Shown here in pieces: positions 1 to 10,367 of a stretch of DNA of 41,489 bases. The translations under genes were made by a program, and so were the position numbers. The DNA is from Candidatus Planktophila sp. GTDB taxonomy: Bacteria > Actinomycetota > Actinomycetes > Nanopelagicales > Nanopelagicaceae. Within the stretch, counting starts at the first letter, position 1. The number at the start of each line of letters is the position of its first letter. The stretch lies in NCBI GenBank assembly GCA_021741905.1, contig JAIOWZ010000009.1, positions 1-41,489 of the forward strand. The letters run 5' to 3'. Below the pieces are notes generated by a model that ran no database searches, was not told where the DNA came from, and saw only the letters and a program-made list of their open reading frames with translations.

Positions 1-56
1 AAGGCAGAGCCGGGGGATTTACAGTCCCCTCCCATTGGCCGCTCGGGCAACCCGCC
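1..56 (-). tRNA. tRNA-Tyr (GTA), 3' part cut off by window start
   Basis: Read on the minus strand, the acceptor 5' strand GGCGGGT begins at position 56. It is followed by U8, a D-arm with a CCC/GGG stem, and an anticodon stem GGGGA/TCCCC enclosing loop CTGTAAA. The anticodon GTA lies at 22-20. After the anticodon stem comes the start of a long variable arm (CGGCTCTGCC...), as expected of a class II bacterial tRNA-Tyr. The T-arm and the acceptor 3' strand lie before position 1, so the gene is partial here. It is divergent from yajQ. Confidence 0.9.
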
Positions 57-162
57 AAGGTCGAACAAGTACTGCGGCAATTATGGATAGTGCGAAGGGA
101 AAGGATACCTTAGGCAGGTGCGCGTACAAACCGCGCTTTAATCTATTGAAGGAGCCCTCACA
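57..162. promoter_or_regulatory. tRNA-Tyr / yajQ divergent intergenic region
   Basis: This 106-base gap must hold the promoters of the minus-strand tRNA-Tyr and plus-strand yajQ. For yajQ a -10-like TAATCT lies at 139-144 and a good Shine-Dalgarno sequence, AAGGAG, at 149-154, eight bases before the ATG. The yajQ message would therefore have a short leader, unlike many units in this window. I could not place a convincing -10 for the tRNA. Confidence 0.45.
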
Positions 163-654
163 ATGGCAGCAGATAGCAGTTTTGACGTAACCTCCAAGAT
201 CGACCGCATGGAGCTAGATAACGCCATTAATCAGGCGGTTCGTGAGATTGAGACTCGCTTTGACTTCAAAAATACTGGCTCAAAAATTGAACTTGAGGGC
301 GACAAAGTTTTGATAGAAGCAGACACAGAAGAGCGCGCAAAAGCAGCCCTAGATGTTGTAAAAGACAAGATGATTAAGCGCGGAGTTTCATTGAAACACC
401 TTGATGCGGGAGCGCCACAGTTATCAGGAAAGATCTACAAGATCGCCGCTCCATTGAAGGAAGGCATCTCAACAGAGAATGCTAAAAAGATTGCAAAGAT
501 GATTCGAGATGAAGGTCCAAAATCTGTAAAAACACAGATTCAAGGCGATGAACTTCGTGTGACTTCAAAGAGTCGTGATGATCTGCAGGAAACAATGGCA
601 ATGGTCAAAGACGGCGGCTGGGACTTTGCGGTTCAGTTTACGAACTTTAGATAA
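163..654 (+). CDS. yajQ: YajQ family nucleotide-binding protein
   Basis: A 163-residue cytosolic protein with full-length similarity to the YajQ (UPF0234) family. It has the typical N-terminus ([20 protein letters not shown]), the 'RFDFK' block at about residues 32-36, and the C-terminal '[10 protein letters not shown]'. Family members fold as two ferredoxin-like domains. Some bind cyclic di-GMP and act as effectors, others bind nucleotides or RNA. Which applies here cannot be told from sequence. The start is supported by AAGGAG eight bases upstream. The rarD reading frame begins on the base after the stop codon, so the two are probably co-transcribed. Confidence 0.93.
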   Translation: MAADSSFDVTSKIDRMELDNAINQAVREIETRFDFKNTGSKIELEGDKVLIEADTEERAKAALDVVKDKMIKRGVSLKHLDAGAPQLSGKIYKIAAPLKEGISTENAKKIAKMIRDEGPKSVKTQIQGDELRVTSKSRDDLQETMAMVKDGGWDFAVQFTNFR

Positions 655-1545
655 TTGAGTAAAAACAAGCTCGGTCTTTTATTTGGAATAAGTGCTTACT
701 CTTTGTGGGGTGCTTTTCCTTTGTATTGGCCGCTGCTTGAACCAGCTAGCGCACTTGAAATTGTCTCTCACCGAGCTGTCTGGACTTTGGTTTTCTGTTT
801 TATGGTTCTTGCAGCAACCAAGGCACTGAAATCTACATTGGCAACATTGAAGCAACCAAAGATCACAGTACGGTTGTTCCTAACCTCAATTCTTATTTCA
901 ATTAACTGGTTGGTCTATATCTGGGCAACTAATAATGGACACGTAGTTGAAGCATCACTTGGGTATTACATCAACCCTCTGATCATTATTGGATTTGGCG
1001 TCCTCTTATTGAAAGAAAAAATGCGTCCACTGCAATGGGTTGCCGTGACAATTGCCTCTATTGGCGTTCTGGTTTTAACAATTGATTACGGGCGCTTGCC
1101 GTGGATCGCATTAGTACTTGCGATTTCCTGGGGCAGCTACGGCCTTATCAAAAAGCAGCTTGGTCTTGGCGCGCTGGAAGGCCTCGCCATTGAAACCCTA
1201 ATTTCAGCATTTTTCTATCTGGCATACCTGGTTTATATAGGTAATCAGGGCACCGGACAGTTCGGGCACTCCTGGGGTTTGACCATCCTGCTGATTAGCG
1301 CTGGGGCGGTTACTGCAATTCCATTGTTGTTGTTTAATGGTTCAACCAACCGATTGCCTTTCACAACTATTGGATTGCTTCAATACATCACCCCCACCTT
1401 GCAGTTTTCAGTTGGAGTTTGGGTTCGACATGAAGATATGCCAACAGCGCGTTGGATTGGGTTCTTGATTATTTGGGTTGCGCTAACAACCCTTGCAATA
1501 GACCTTGTTAAATCAAGCAGAGCGGTCGATAACAGCGTCGCATAG
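655..1545 (+). CDS. rarD: RarD-like EamA family permease
   Basis: A 296-residue integral membrane protein of the drug/metabolite transporter superfamily, RarD subfamily. The N-terminus (LGLLFGISAYSLWGAFPLYW) and the IVSHRAVW block at about residue 37 are typical of RarD. Roughly ten hydrophobic segments follow. The substrate is unknown; the family was named after a chloramphenicol-sensitivity phenotype, but the name does not establish drug transport. The start is a TTG directly after the yajQ TAA stop (TAATTG), with no clear Shine-Dalgarno sequence, so translation probably depends on coupling to yajQ. The last 33 bases overlap the 3' end of the convergent polyprenyl synthase gene. Confidence 0.87.
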   Translation: MSKNKLGLLFGISAYSLWGAFPLYWPLLEPASALEIVSHRAVWTLVFCFMVLAATKALKSTLATLKQPKITVRLFLTSILISINWLVYIWATNNGHVVEASLGYYINPLIIIGFGVLLLKEKMRPLQWVAVTIASIGVLVLTIDYGRLPWIALVLAISWGSYGLIKKQLGLGALEGLAIETLISAFFYLAYLVYIGNQGTGQFGHSWGLTILLISAGAVTAIPLLLFNGSTNRLPFTTIGLLQYITPTLQFSVGVWVRHEDMPTARWIGFLIIWVALTTLAIDLVKSSRAVDNSVA

Positions 1546-2502
1546 CGACATCAAAGCACCTGTTGCATCATTAATTGGTAGTGGACCAAGTGCTCCACGT
1601 GCCTGCTTTGCAACTTGATGCAACTGTTCGCGCGATTCATCTAGCGCTTTGTGATTGCGTAATGCAAGTAAGACTTGCTGAACAGTTGGTTCATCCTCAA
1701 TAGGTGCAGCTAGTAATCGCTTTAAATCTGCATCTGCTGGATCACTAGATCTCATGACGTTGAGTGTCACAAGTGTTGGGACGCCCTCACGAAGATCTGT
1801 GCCCGGAGTTTTCCCTGACTGATTTGATTCGCTTGCAATATCAATAACATCATCCGCCAACTGAAAGGCAACTCCGATTTTTTCACCAAAGACAGTCACT
1901 GTCTCGGTGATGTCTGTAGGTGCACCGGAAATCATTCCACCATATCTAGCCGACGCGGCAATTAAAGAACCTGTTTTATCTGCTACAACCTTTAAATAAT
2001 GCTCAAGTGGATCTTGACCTGGGTTAGGACCTTGGGTTTCCATAATCTGACCAATAACTAAACGTTCAAATGTTCGTGCCTGTAAACGAACCGCTGCTGG
2101 ACCAAGATCTGCCAATAAATCAGAGGATTTAGCGAAGAGGAAATCACCAGTAAGAATTGCAATTGTGTTACCCCAGCGCATGTTCGCACTTTCAACGCCG
2201 CGTCGAAGCGGTGCCTGATCCATGACATCGTCGTGATACAAAGTCGCTAGGTGGGTAATCTCGCAGGCAACAGCTGCGGCGATAATTCCCTCGCGGGTGG
2301 GGTCACCGTATTGAGCGGTTAGAAGTGTTAATAACGGGCGTAAACGCTTGCCGCCAGCTGCCACCAGGTGATGGGCCGTCTCATCAACAAAGGGGTATTC
2401 GCTTCGAGTATGACTGAGCAACAAGGCTTCAACATCAGCCATTTGGCCAATCAGTTGTGCCTCTAATGCAGGAGCAAGGTTTGGAATACCGAATGTTGAC
2501 AT
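1513..2502 (-). CDS. Long-chain polyprenyl diphosphate synthase (HepT/IspB type)
   Basis: A 329-residue trans-prenyltransferase that condenses isopentenyl diphosphate onto an allylic primer. It has the conserved GGKRLRP block (50-56), the first Asp-rich motif DDVMD (91-95) and the second, DDVID (217-221). The residues four and five places before the first motif are small (A86, T87), which in this family usually allows long products. It is the last gene of the complex I operon: its ATG overlaps the nuoN stop (TAATG). With menA nearby, the inferred role is making the C35-C50 side chain of menaquinone. Chain length cannot be read from sequence. The 3' end overlaps rarD by 33 bases. Confidence 0.9.
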   Translation of the reverse strand: MSTFGIPNLAPALEAQLIGQMADVEALLLSHTRSEYPFVDETAHHLVAAGGKRLRPLLTLLTAQYGDPTREGIIAAAVACEITHLATLYHDDVMDQAPLRRGVESANMRWGNTIAILTGDFLFAKSSDLLADLGPAAVRLQARTFERLVIGQIMETQGPNPGQDPLEHYLKVVADKTGSLIAASARYGGMISGAPTDITETVTVFGEKIGVAFQLADDVIDIASESNQSGKTPGTDLREGVPTLVTLNVMRSSDPADADLKRLLAAPIEDEPTVQQVLLALRNHKALDESREQLHQVAKQARGALGPLPINDATGALMSLCDAVIDRSA

Positions 2503-4019
2503 TAGCGTATGAAGATTGCGAGATCAGTTATGAAGTTCAACAATGGCGCTGGATATACGCCAAGTGCCACTGTAATCACTGCTGCGATTACAACTGTTGC
2601 CCGCGTCAAGATTGAAGGAATCTCGACACTTGTTCCATCCTCTGTTGCATCTGTAAAGAACATCAAAACAATGACACGAATATAGAAGAATGCTGCGATC
2701 GCACTTGAAAGTACGCCAGCAAGTACTACGCCTTTAGCTCCACTTTCATAGGCAGCTGAAAAGATAGAGAACTTTCCAATAAATCCGCTTGTGAGTGGAA
2801 TTCCGGCAAAAGCTAACAAAAATAGGGCAAAAGATGTGGCTGCAAATGGTGAACGCTTTCCCAGACCTCTCCATCGATTTAGATCTGTAACTTCGCCAGA
2901 TGAATCACGAACCAGAGTCACTACAGCAAATGCACCAACAGTTGCTATGCCGTATGCAAATAGGTAAAAGATAGTTGCATCAAGGCCAGCCTTGTTCAAA
3001 GCAATCACACCTGACAATAAGAATCCAGCGTGGGCGATTGAAGAGTATGCCAACATGCGCTTTACATCGCGCTGTGTGATTGCAACAAGAGATCCCAAGA
3101 GCATTGTCACGATAGCAATACCTGACAAGACCGGAGTCCAAGACCATTGAGCATTAGCAAATACTGTGTAATAAATACGAAGCATCGCTCCAAATGCTGC
3201 AATCTTGGTTGCCGCTGCCATAAATGCTGTTACAGGAGTAGGTGCACCTTGATACACATCAGGTGACCAAGCATGGAACGGAACCGCGCCGACCTTGAAC
3301 AGTAATCCAATAGATAGAAATGCTATGCCGATCAGTAGAAGAACATCATTTCCACCGCCACCAACAATCCCTTGTCGAATTCCGCTGAAGCTAATTGAGC
3401 CAGAGAAACCATACAAATACGCTGCACCAAATAGGAAGAATGCTGAAGAAAAAGCACCTAATAAGAAGTATTTAAGGGCTGCTTCCTGTGAAGCCAATCG
3501 GCGACGACGTGATAGCCCAGCCATCAAATATAGAGGCAATGAGAGCATCTCTAATGCAACAAACAAAGTTATTAGGTCATTGGCAACTGGAAATAAAAGC
3601 ATTCCAGCTACTGCAAACAAAGTGAGTGGATAAACCTCAGTAATCTGATTGCCAGACTGAATGGCTTGACGTTCTTCTTCAGATCCAGGCAATGCCGCAG
3701 GTAGAGCTGCAAAGTGTTCGCCATCAGCAATTAAAAAGACTGAGATCATGGCGATGATTAAAATCGAAGCTTGCAGCAACGCCGCAGGACCGTCAAAGAC
3801 AACTGAACCCATTGCCGCTGTCAGTGACTGCTCTCCTCGAATTTGCCACAACTGCATCAAGGCAAGAAGTAAGGCTCCGAGGGTTACGGTTAATTGAACA
3901 GCTGGGCGTGCAGCCTTTGAAACGAAAGCTTCAACTAACACACCAATGAGAGCTCCGGCAAGCAGGAAGAGCATCGGTGATAGAAGTGAATACGAGAGAA
4001 CTGGCGCTGTAAACGTCAT
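2502..4019 (-). CDS. nuoN: NADH-quinone oxidoreductase subunit N
   Basis: A 505-residue antiporter-like membrane subunit of complex I, with about 14 transmembrane segments. The conserved block FHAWSPDVYQGAPTPVTAF and the following ATK-type lysine helix identify NuoN. A loop at about residues 103-128, before 'ITEVYPLTLFAVAGMLLF', is charged and family-variable. The subunit forms part of the proton-pumping arm with NuoL and NuoM. The ATG overlaps the nuoM stop by one base (TAATG), implying translational coupling. Confidence 0.96.
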   Translation of the reverse strand: MTFTAPVLSYSLLSPMLFLLAGALIGVLVEAFVSKAARPAVQLTVTLGALLLALMQLWQIRGEQSLTAAMGSVVFDGPAALLQASILIIAMISVFLIADGEHFAALPAALPGSEEERQAIQSGNQITEVYPLTLFAVAGMLLFPVANDLITLFVALEMLSLPLYLMAGLSRRRRLASQEAALKYFLLGAFSSAFFLFGAAYLYGFSGSISFSGIRQGIVGGGGNDVLLLIGIAFLSIGLLFKVGAVPFHAWSPDVYQGAPTPVTAFMAAATKIAAFGAMLRIYYTVFANAQWSWTPVLSGIAIVTMLLGSLVAITQRDVKRMLAYSSIAHAGFLLSGVIALNKAGLDATIFYLFAYGIATVGAFAVVTLVRDSSGEVTDLNRWRGLGKRSPFAATSFALFLLAFAGIPLTSGFIGKFSIFSAAYESGAKGVVLAGVLSSAIAAFFYIRVIVLMFFTDATEDGTSVEIPSILTRATVVIAAVITVALGVYPAPLLNFITDLAIFIR

Positions 4020-5527
4020 TACTTGCCCCCATTAGTCGGTGCAGGATCGGTGAATCCCATTTGTGTAATCACATGTGATGCTGCTGGATTAATTACCTTA
4101 AGAAGTGGAGCGGGATAAAAACCTAATACAACAATGATTGCAATTACCGGCGCTATTGCTAACTTCTCGCGCAGGTTGAGATCTTTGAGCTCCTCATTAC
4201 CCGGTGTTGTGGGTCCATGCAATGCTATCTGGACGGGTATCAAAATATATAACGCAGCCAAGACAATTCCGAATGTTGCGATGATCGCATGTACGGGATA
4301 GCGCGTAAAGGTTCCAACAAGAACTAAGAACTCGCTCACAAAGCTTGAAAGGCCAGGCAGTGCAAGTGAAGACAGCCCTGCTAAGAAGAATGTCCACGCC
4401 ATAATTGGAGTAACACGTTGCAACCCACCAAAGTCAGAAATTGTTGACGATCCGCGACGTGAAATCATCCACCCTGCAACTAAAAATAGTGCCGCCGTTG
4501 AGAAACCGTGGTTAAACATATACAAAATTGCCCCACTTTGAGCTTGCGATGTCATCGCAAAGATTCCCATTGTTATGAAACCGAAGTGCGAGATTGATGT
4601 GTAGGCGATCAAACGCTTAATGTCCTTGGCGCCAATTGCAAGGAATGCACCGTAGATGATTGAAATAACTGCAAGGACCAAAATGATTGGCGTAAATGTC
4701 TCACTGGCTTCTGGAAACAGTGTCAGGCAAAAACGGATCATTCCATATGTGCCAACCTTGTCTAGCACGCCAAGCAGCAGAACTGATGTTCCTGGGGTCG
4801 CAGACTTGGCAGCATCTGGCAACCAGGTATGGAATGGCCACACCGGAGCTTTGATCGCAAATGCAATAAAAAATCCCAAGAACAGTAGGTTTTGAGTTGT
4901 GGAAGACATCTGTAGCTCTGAAAGTTTATTAATATCGAATGTGTGTCCACCTTGAGCACCTGACATCACATACAAAGCAATAACTGATGCAAGCATCAGC
5001 AATCCTCCAACAAGGCTGTAGATCAAGAACTTGACCGCAGCGGCTGCGCGCTCACCAGTTCCATACCCTCCAATGAGGAAGTAAACCGGAATCAGCATTG
5101 CTTCAAAGATTACATAGAATAAGAAAACATCTGTCGCTGCAAAAACACCGATCATCATAGTTTCTAGAACAAGAATTAGGATGTAGAAAGTCTTAACGCT
5201 CCAACGGCCACCATGTGCCTCATTCCAGCCAGCTAGAACAACAACAGGCACCAGAATTGTGGACAACAAAATGAGCACAAGGGCGATTGCATCTACGCCG
5301 AGCGCGTAATTAATCCCAAAACTAGGGATCCATGAATACTTCTCAACAAACTGAAAATCAACATTGTCGCGTTGAAATCTAACTACCATCGCAATTGTCG
5401 CCGCCATAACGACAAGAGAAGTCCCAAGCGCTGCTTGCTTTGCAGCCTTTTCCATTGACTTTGGAAGCATTGAAATGATTGCAGCACCTGCAAGTGGCAG
5501 AAGCATTAAAAGGGTTAACCACTTCAT
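4019..5527 (-). CDS. nuoM: NADH-quinone oxidoreductase subunit M
   Basis: A 502-residue antiporter-like proton-pumping subunit of the complex I membrane arm. It contains the Mrp-type signature FHTWLPDAAKSATPGTSVLL followed by the key lysine helix (LGVLDKVGTYG), and 'IKRLIAYTSISHFGF'. The frame is open upstream to an ATG at 5545. I choose the ATG at 5527 (MKWLTLL), because it overlaps the nuoL stop as TAATG, the junction used repeatedly in this operon. The upstream six residues (MGGGSV) have no family support. It lies between nuoL and nuoN in canonical order. Confidence 0.95.
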   Translation of the reverse strand: MKWLTLLMLLPLAGAAIISMLPKSMEKAAKQAALGTSLVVMAATIAMVVRFQRDNVDFQFVEKYSWIPSFGINYALGVDAIALVLILLSTILVPVVVLAGWNEAHGGRWSVKTFYILILVLETMMIGVFAATDVFLFYVIFEAMLIPVYFLIGGYGTGERAAAAVKFLIYSLVGGLLMLASVIALYVMSGAQGGHTFDINKLSELQMSSTTQNLLFLGFFIAFAIKAPVWPFHTWLPDAAKSATPGTSVLLLGVLDKVGTYGMIRFCLTLFPEASETFTPIILVLAVISIIYGAFLAIGAKDIKRLIAYTSISHFGFITMGIFAMTSQAQSGAILYMFNHGFSTAALFLVAGWMISRRGSSTISDFGGLQRVTPIMAWTFFLAGLSSLALPGLSSFVSEFLVLVGTFTRYPVHAIIATFGIVLAALYILIPVQIALHGPTTPGNEELKDLNLREKLAIAPVIAIIVVLGFYPAPLLKVINPAASHVITQMGFTDPAPTNGGK

Positions 5528-7419
5528 TACTGAACCACCACCCAAATCGCTGCGACCAGTGCAACCGCACCAAGCAATATCAACGCTGCATAGCTACGAA
5601 CAAAGCCATTTTGCAGGCCACGAAGGGCTGAACCAGATCCCATGGCAATCTTGCCAACTGTGCGTACCGTTCCATCGATGACGACCTCATCGGTTGCTAC
5701 CAAGGTTGTAGTCAGCACTTGCCCTGGGCGCATAAACACAGTTTCATTGAAACGATCCTGCATTAAATCTTGGCGAGCAATCTTTGTAAAGACTGAAACA
5801 TCTTCTGGAGCAACTGATGCAACATCTTGACGTGAGTACTTAACAAAGGCGATAGCGATGCCAATTGCAACCATTGTTAAAGCTAGTCCAGACACAACAA
5901 TTGGCTCAAGCAAATGTTGTTCATGCTCTTCATGATGGTCAAACAAAGGATGGAGCCAATTAACTAGTGCATCACCACGAGAAAGCAAGAATCCTGAGGA
6001 GACAGAACCAATTGCAAGAATTGCCATGGGCAACCACATCAACCATGGGGACTCATGAGGATGTGCATTCTCATCCCAACGCTTTGTTCCGGTGAAGGTA
6101 AGAATCATTACGCGAGTCATATAGAAAGCGGTTATAGCTGCGCCTAGCAAGGTAACGCTTCCAAGAATTATGCCCTTTACTCCCCCAGCGTTGAATGCGG
6201 TTTCAATAATCATGTCTTTGGAATAGAAACCAGCAAATGGTGGAACTCCAAGAATTGCCAAGTAACCAAGACCAAATGTGGCAAATGTAATTGGCATGAA
6301 CTTACGGAGCGCGCCGTATTTGCGCATATTTACTTCATCATCCATTCCGTGCATTACAGATCCTGCGCCAAGGAACATTCCTGCTTTAAAGAAACCATGT
6401 GTTAGTAGGTGCATGATTGCAAATGCATAACCAACTGGGCCTAAGCCAGCGGCGAGAATCATGTATCCGATTTGAGACATTGTTGAGGCAGCCAGTGCTT
6501 TCTTAATGTCATCTTTTGCTGTACCTATTAAGGCACCAAACATCAAAGTAATTGCACCAACGATCACAACTAATAACTGAGCTGTTGGAGCGGCATCAAA
6601 TACAAAATTCGAACGAGTAATTAAATAAACGCCGGCCGTAACCATTGTCGCTGCGTGGATAAGTGCCGATACGGGCGTTGGGCCTGCCATCGCATCGCCA
6701 AGCCATGCCTGCAAGGGGAATTGAGCAGATTTTCCAGCTGCCGCAATTAACAACATTATTCCCATGCCCGTTAGCGCTGCCTCTGATGTATTTTCGGCTT
6801 GTTCTGCCACACCTGCAAATGAAACAGTTCCCATAGTTGCAAATGCAATCATGATTGCAAATGACAATCCCATGTCGCCAACACGGTTCATAACAAATGC
6901 CTTCTTGGAGGCTGTCGCATAGGCGGGCTTTTGATTCCAAAAACCAATCAACAAATATGAAGCCAGACCCACACCTTCCCAGCCAACATAAAGACTGAGA
7001 TAGCTATCGCCCAAAACCAGCAGCAACATGGCGGCGATAAATAGATTTAAGAATGCAAAAAACCTACGACGATCTTGATCATGTGACATATAAGAGATTG
7101 AATAAATATGGATGAGTGTTCCAACGCCAGTAATGAGCAGAACAAAACAAATTGATAGTTGATCTAATAACAGGCCCGCATCCACATTGAATGCTCCAAC
7201 ATTGATCCAGTCAAAAAGCTTTTGAGAAACAGGACGCTCTTCTGTCGACCTTCCAAGCATCTGCGTTAGTTGGTAAACACCAACCCCAAATGATGAGGCA
7301 GAAAGTGCCGTAGCAAGTAGGTGGCCCCACTTATCGGTGCGACGTCCACCAAGAAGCAGTAGCGCTGCTCCTGCCAATGGCAGAGCAATTAAGTAAACAA
7401 GACTGGTTGACGTTGTCAT
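5527..7419 (-). CDS. nuoL: NADH-quinone oxidoreductase subunit L
   Basis: A 630-residue membrane subunit and the most distal proton-pumping antiporter-like subunit of complex I. The conserved core includes [36 protein letters not shown] with its functional lysine, and [13 protein letters not shown]. The C-terminal extension carries the long lateral helix and a final membrane anchor. A short His/Glu-rich stretch (HHEEHEQH) lies in a loop near residue 490. The gene starts two bases after the nuoK stop. Confidence 0.96.
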   Translation of the reverse strand: MTTSTSLVYLIALPLAGAALLLLGGRRTDKWGHLLATALSASSFGVGVYQLTQMLGRSTEERPVSQKLFDWINVGAFNVDAGLLLDQLSICFVLLITGVGTLIHIYSISYMSHDQDRRRFFAFLNLFIAAMLLLVLGDSYLSLYVGWEGVGLASYLLIGFWNQKPAYATASKKAFVMNRVGDMGLSFAIMIAFATMGTVSFAGVAEQAENTSEAALTGMGIMLLIAAAGKSAQFPLQAWLGDAMAGPTPVSALIHAATMVTAGVYLITRSNFVFDAAPTAQLLVVIVGAITLMFGALIGTAKDDIKKALAASTMSQIGYMILAAGLGPVGYAFAIMHLLTHGFFKAGMFLGAGSVMHGMDDEVNMRKYGALRKFMPITFATFGLGYLAILGVPPFAGFYSKDMIIETAFNAGGVKGIILGSVTLLGAAITAFYMTRVMILTFTGTKRWDENAHPHESPWLMWLPMAILAIGSVSSGFLLSRGDALVNWLHPLFDHHEEHEQHLLEPIVVSGLALTMVAIGIAIAFVKYSRQDVASVAPEDVSVFTKIARQDLMQDRFNETVFMRPGQVLTTTLVATDEVVIDGTVRTVGKIAMGSGSALRGLQNGFVRSYAALILLGAVALVAAIWVVVQ

Positions 7420-7421
7420 AT

Positions 7422-7721
7422 CTATCGCTTCAGCAAACTAGCATCATCAACAGATGCTGAACGGCGTGAGCGATAAATTGTCACGATGATTGCCAAACCA
7501 ACTACTACTTCACATGCAGCTACGACCATTGTGAAGAAAGCCATGACCTGGCCATTGAGGTCGCCGTTGATTCGAGAAAATGTTACAAATGAGAGATTTG
7601 CCGCGTTGAGCATTAGCTCAATACACATAAAAACAACGATTGCATTACGGCGCACCACAACACCGACAGCTCCGATAGTAAAGAGGAGTGCTGAGATATA
7701 GAGGTAATTGGAGGCGTCCAT
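7422..7721 (-). CDS. nuoK: NADH-quinone oxidoreductase subunit K
   Basis: A 99-residue subunit with three transmembrane segments and the usual length for NuoK. It shows the signature '[20 protein letters not shown]' (about residues 24-43), containing the membrane glutamate needed for proton translocation, and a second glutamate in '[11 protein letters not shown]'. The ATG overlaps the nuoJ stop (TAATG). A strong Shine-Dalgarno sequence (GGAGGAG type) lies inside the nuoJ 3' end. Confidence 0.96.
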   Translation of the reverse strand: MDASNYLYISALLFTIGAVGVVVRRNAIVVFMCIELMLNAANLSFVTFSRINGDLNGQVMAFFTMVVAACEVVVGLAIIVTIYRSRRSASVDDASLLKR

Positions 7722-8512
7722 TACTTCTCCTCCTCAACTTTGGTATTAATCTCGCTGAGATCAAACTTCTTGTAATCCAACATGTCGCCTCGTGCCGACA
7801 GAGTTGCATTTACAGAATCTGCTGCTGGCGTTCCATCTGGAAGAAGGGCTGGAACATCAACTGCGTTGTGGCGAGCATAAACACCTGGGCCAGACAAGCC
7901 AGCCGCTGTTCCTAAAGAGTCACCACGGAAGCGGTTGATCGAAAGTTGACGTTGGGTTGGACGAGTAGTTGAGCGTTGATGATGAGCAAGGACCATTGCC
8001 CCAAGTGCTGCCGTAATTAGGAGTGCAGAAACAACTTCGAATGGCCAAACATAAGTACTAAATAAGAGTGCCGCAATTCCTTGAACATTTCCATCTGCAT
8101 TTGCTGCAGTCAATCCAACTGCACTGCGTCCAAGGGTTGCGTGGCCTAAGAGTGAAATCATCAAACCGCCGAAACCAATCGCTGCTGTAATTGCAAGTGA
8201 GCGAAGTCCGCGAATTGTTTCAGTTAATGAATCAGAAGAATCAACACCAACCAACATAAGAATAAACAAAAAGAGCATCATTACTGCGCCGGTATAAACA
8301 ACAATCTGCACGATTCCCAAAAATGCTGCATCTTGTGCAATATAGAAGACTGCCAAAATAATCATCACAAAAGCCATCAAGATTGCCGAATGAACCGCCT
8401 TCTTAACCAGAAGCATTGCCAGTGCTGCAATGACTGCAAGTGGACCAAGGATCCAAAACATTACAGCTTCTGGTTTAGCGGTTTGTCCGACCTCGAGGGC
8501 TAATTGCAACAC
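7721..8512 (-). CDS. nuoJ: NADH-quinone oxidoreductase subunit J
   Basis: A 263-residue membrane subunit. The core '[20 protein letters not shown]' plus '[20 protein letters not shown]' is typical NuoJ. It is longer than the enterobacterial protein because of a polar C-terminal tail of about 90 residues, a common actinobacterial feature. The start is a GTG directly after the nuoI TAA, with Shine-Dalgarno AGGAGGG seven bases upstream. An internal ATG at residue 19 (MFWILG) is less likely, because the preceding residues also resemble actinobacterial NuoJ. Confidence 0.94.
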   Translation of the reverse strand: MLQLALEVGQTAKPEAVMFWILGPLAVIAALAMLLVKKAVHSAILMAFVMIILAVFYIAQDAAFLGIVQIVVYTGAVMMLFLFILMLVGVDSSDSLTETIRGLRSLAITAAIGFGGLMISLLGHATLGRSAVGLTAANADGNVQGIAALLFSTYVWPFEVVSALLITAALGAMVLAHHQRSTTRPTQRQLSINRFRGDSLGTAAGLSGPGVYARHNAVDVPALLPDGTPAADSVNATLSARGDMLDYKKFDLSEINTKVEEEK

Positions 8513-9124
8513 TTAATTACCCTCCTGGGAAGGATGTGATTGTTTTACATCACCGTTGTAGTAATTAGTGTCAGTCATATCTGGATACATCGGATGTGGT
8601 GGCATCAACATTCCTTGACGAAGTGGTGCTAACAAATCTTGCTTTTCAAAGATCAACTTGGCACGAGTGTCATCTGCAAGTTCATACTCATTTGTCATTG
8701 TTAGTGCACGAGTAGGGCAAGCTTCGATACATAGGCCACAGAAAACGCAGCGAAGGTAATTGATCTGATAGACCTTGCCGTAGCGCTCTCCTGGTGACAT
8801 GCGATTTTCTTCAGTATTAGTTTCACCTTCAACATAAATCGCATCTGCTGGGCATGCCCAAGCACACAACTCACAACCAATGCATTTTTCCAAACCATCT
8901 GGGTGGCGATTGAGTTGGTGACGCCCGTGGAATCTTTCTGCAGTTGGCGCTTTCACTTCAGGGTATTCAACGGTCAATGGCTTCTTAAACATAGTTGAGA
9001 AGGTGACCCAGAACCCCTTCATACTTCCAAAGAAACCGACGGCAGGGGTCTGTTCTACTTCGTAAAATTCAACATCGTTTATACCAAGATCTTTTGGCTT
9101 TAACGGTTCGAGGTTTTCACTCAC
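8513..9124 (-). CDS. nuoI: NADH-quinone oxidoreductase subunit I, 2x[4Fe-4S]
   Basis: A 203-residue ferredoxin-like subunit carrying clusters N6a and N6b. It passes electrons from NuoG to NuoB. The cluster ligands are visible as C81, C84, C87, C91 ([12 protein letters not shown]) and C126, C129, C132, C136 ([12 protein letters not shown]). The start is a GTG with AGGAGG six bases upstream. The gene overlaps the nuoH 3' end by eight bases. Confidence 0.96.
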   Translation of the reverse strand: MSENLEPLKPKDLGINDVEFYEVEQTPAVGFFGSMKGFWVTFSTMFKKPLTVEYPEVKAPTAERFHGRHQLNRHPDGLEKCIGCELCAWACPADAIYVEGETNTEENRMSPGERYGKVYQINYLRCVFCGLCIEACPTRALTMTNEYELADDTRAKLIFEKQDLLAPLRQGMLMPPHPMYPDMTDTNYYNGDVKQSHPSQEGN

Positions 9125-10367
9125 GCTTGCCTCCTACCTTCTGTGAAACATTGATAGTTGAAACTTCCATGGGTAATGAAGGAACTGCAAACTTTGGTGC
9201 AGCCTTGTTATCGCCATCAGCAATAGATTGCTCTTTTTTCTTTTTGGCATTTTCAAATCCGATGTTGGCAGCCATAATTATAAAGACGACACTGCTTGCA
9301 AATGCAACAATAATTAATCGAGGTGCGTTCTGTAGCGATAGCACGCGAAGTGTTGCAACAACCAAGATCCACAGAATTGAAACTGGAATTAGAACCTTCC
9401 AGCCAAACTGCATGAACTGGTCGTAACGCAAACGAGGAAGTGTTCCGCGGAGCCACACAAAGACAAAGAAGAAGGTCAGAACCTTCAGGAAGAACCAGAT
9501 CGCTGTGAACCAGCCACCAAGCCAGGTCTCAGTAAAGCCAAGTCCTGGAGGGGCTTTGTAACCACCTAGGAATAATGTTGTTGCCAAAGCAGAGACAGCG
9601 ATGATGTTTACATATTCAGCTAAGAAGAAGAGTGCGAACTTAAGTGATGAGTACTCAGTATGGAATCCACCAACTAGTTCACCTTCAGCTTCGGCAAGGT
9701 CAAATGGTGCTCGATTTGTTTCGCCCACCATCGAAATTACATAGATGGCAAATGATGGGAACAAGACCACTGCATACCACCATGATGATTGGGCAGCGAC
9801 GATGTCAGATGTTGACATTGAGCCCGCATAAATAAACACAGCAACAAGTGATAGCCCCATTGCGATTTCATATGAAATTACTTGGGCACTTGAACGAAGT
9901 CCACCAAGTAATGGGTAAGTAGAACCTGAAGACCAACCAGCTAAAACAATTCCGTAAACACCCACTGATGCGATTGCAAGAATGTACAAAACACCAACTG
10001 GAATATCAGTTAGCTGCATTGCAGTCTGGCGGCCAAACATCGTCACTTCGCCAGTAATTGGGATTACAGCAAAGGCCATAAAGCAGGTTGTAGCGCTGAT
10101 AATTGGTGCTAAAACAAAGACAACCTTGTCAGCAGCTGTAGGAATAATGTCTTCCTTAAGAGCTAACTTAACTCCGTCAGCAAGTGCTTGAATCAATCCA
10201 AAAGGACCAACTCGGTTTGGGCCAGGACGCTGTTGCATGCGTCCAACAACACGACGTTCTCCCCACACAGACATGAGTGTTAGCAATACACAAATAGCGA
10301 AGACGATTAATGCCTTTACGACAATTAACCACCCTGGATCTGCTCCAATAAGCTCTGCAGTTGTCAT
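9117..10367 (-). CDS. nuoH: NADH-quinone oxidoreductase subunit H
   Basis: A 416-residue membrane subunit that forms much of the quinone-binding cavity at the junction of the two arms. It shows '[29 protein letters not shown]' in pieces (residues 37-65) and the acidic loop '[25 protein letters not shown]' typical of NuoH. It is longer than the E. coli subunit by a charged C-terminal extension of roughly 80 residues, as seen in actinobacteria. The ATG shares an ATGA overlap with the nuoG stop. Confidence 0.96.
   Translation of the reverse strand: MTTAELIGADPGWLIVVKALIVFAICVLLTLMSVWGERRVVGRMQQRPGPNRVGPFGLIQALADGVKLALKEDIIPTAADKVVFVLAPIISATTCFMAFAVIPITGEVTMFGRQTAMQLTDIPVGVLYILAIASVGVYGIVLAGWSSGSTYPLLGGLRSSAQVISYEIAMGLSLVAVFIYAGSMSTSDIVAAQSSWWYAVVLFPSFAIYVISMVGETNRAPFDLAEAEGELVGGFHTEYSSLKFALFFLAEYVNIIAVSALATTLFLGGYKAPPGLGFTETWLGGWFTAIWFFLKVLTFFFVFVWLRGTLPRLRYDQFMQFGWKVLIPVSILWILVVATLRVLSLQNAPRLIIVAFASSVVFIIMAANIGFENAKKKKEQSIADGDNKAAPKFAVPSLPMEVSTINVSQKVGGKRE

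Noticed and set aside
1..56. Plus-strand reading of the tRNA-like sequence as a valine (TAC) tRNA.
   Set aside because: The plus strand shows an anticodon-like stem by symmetry only; acceptor start, U8, D-arm and long variable arm fit only the minus-strand tRNA-Tyr.
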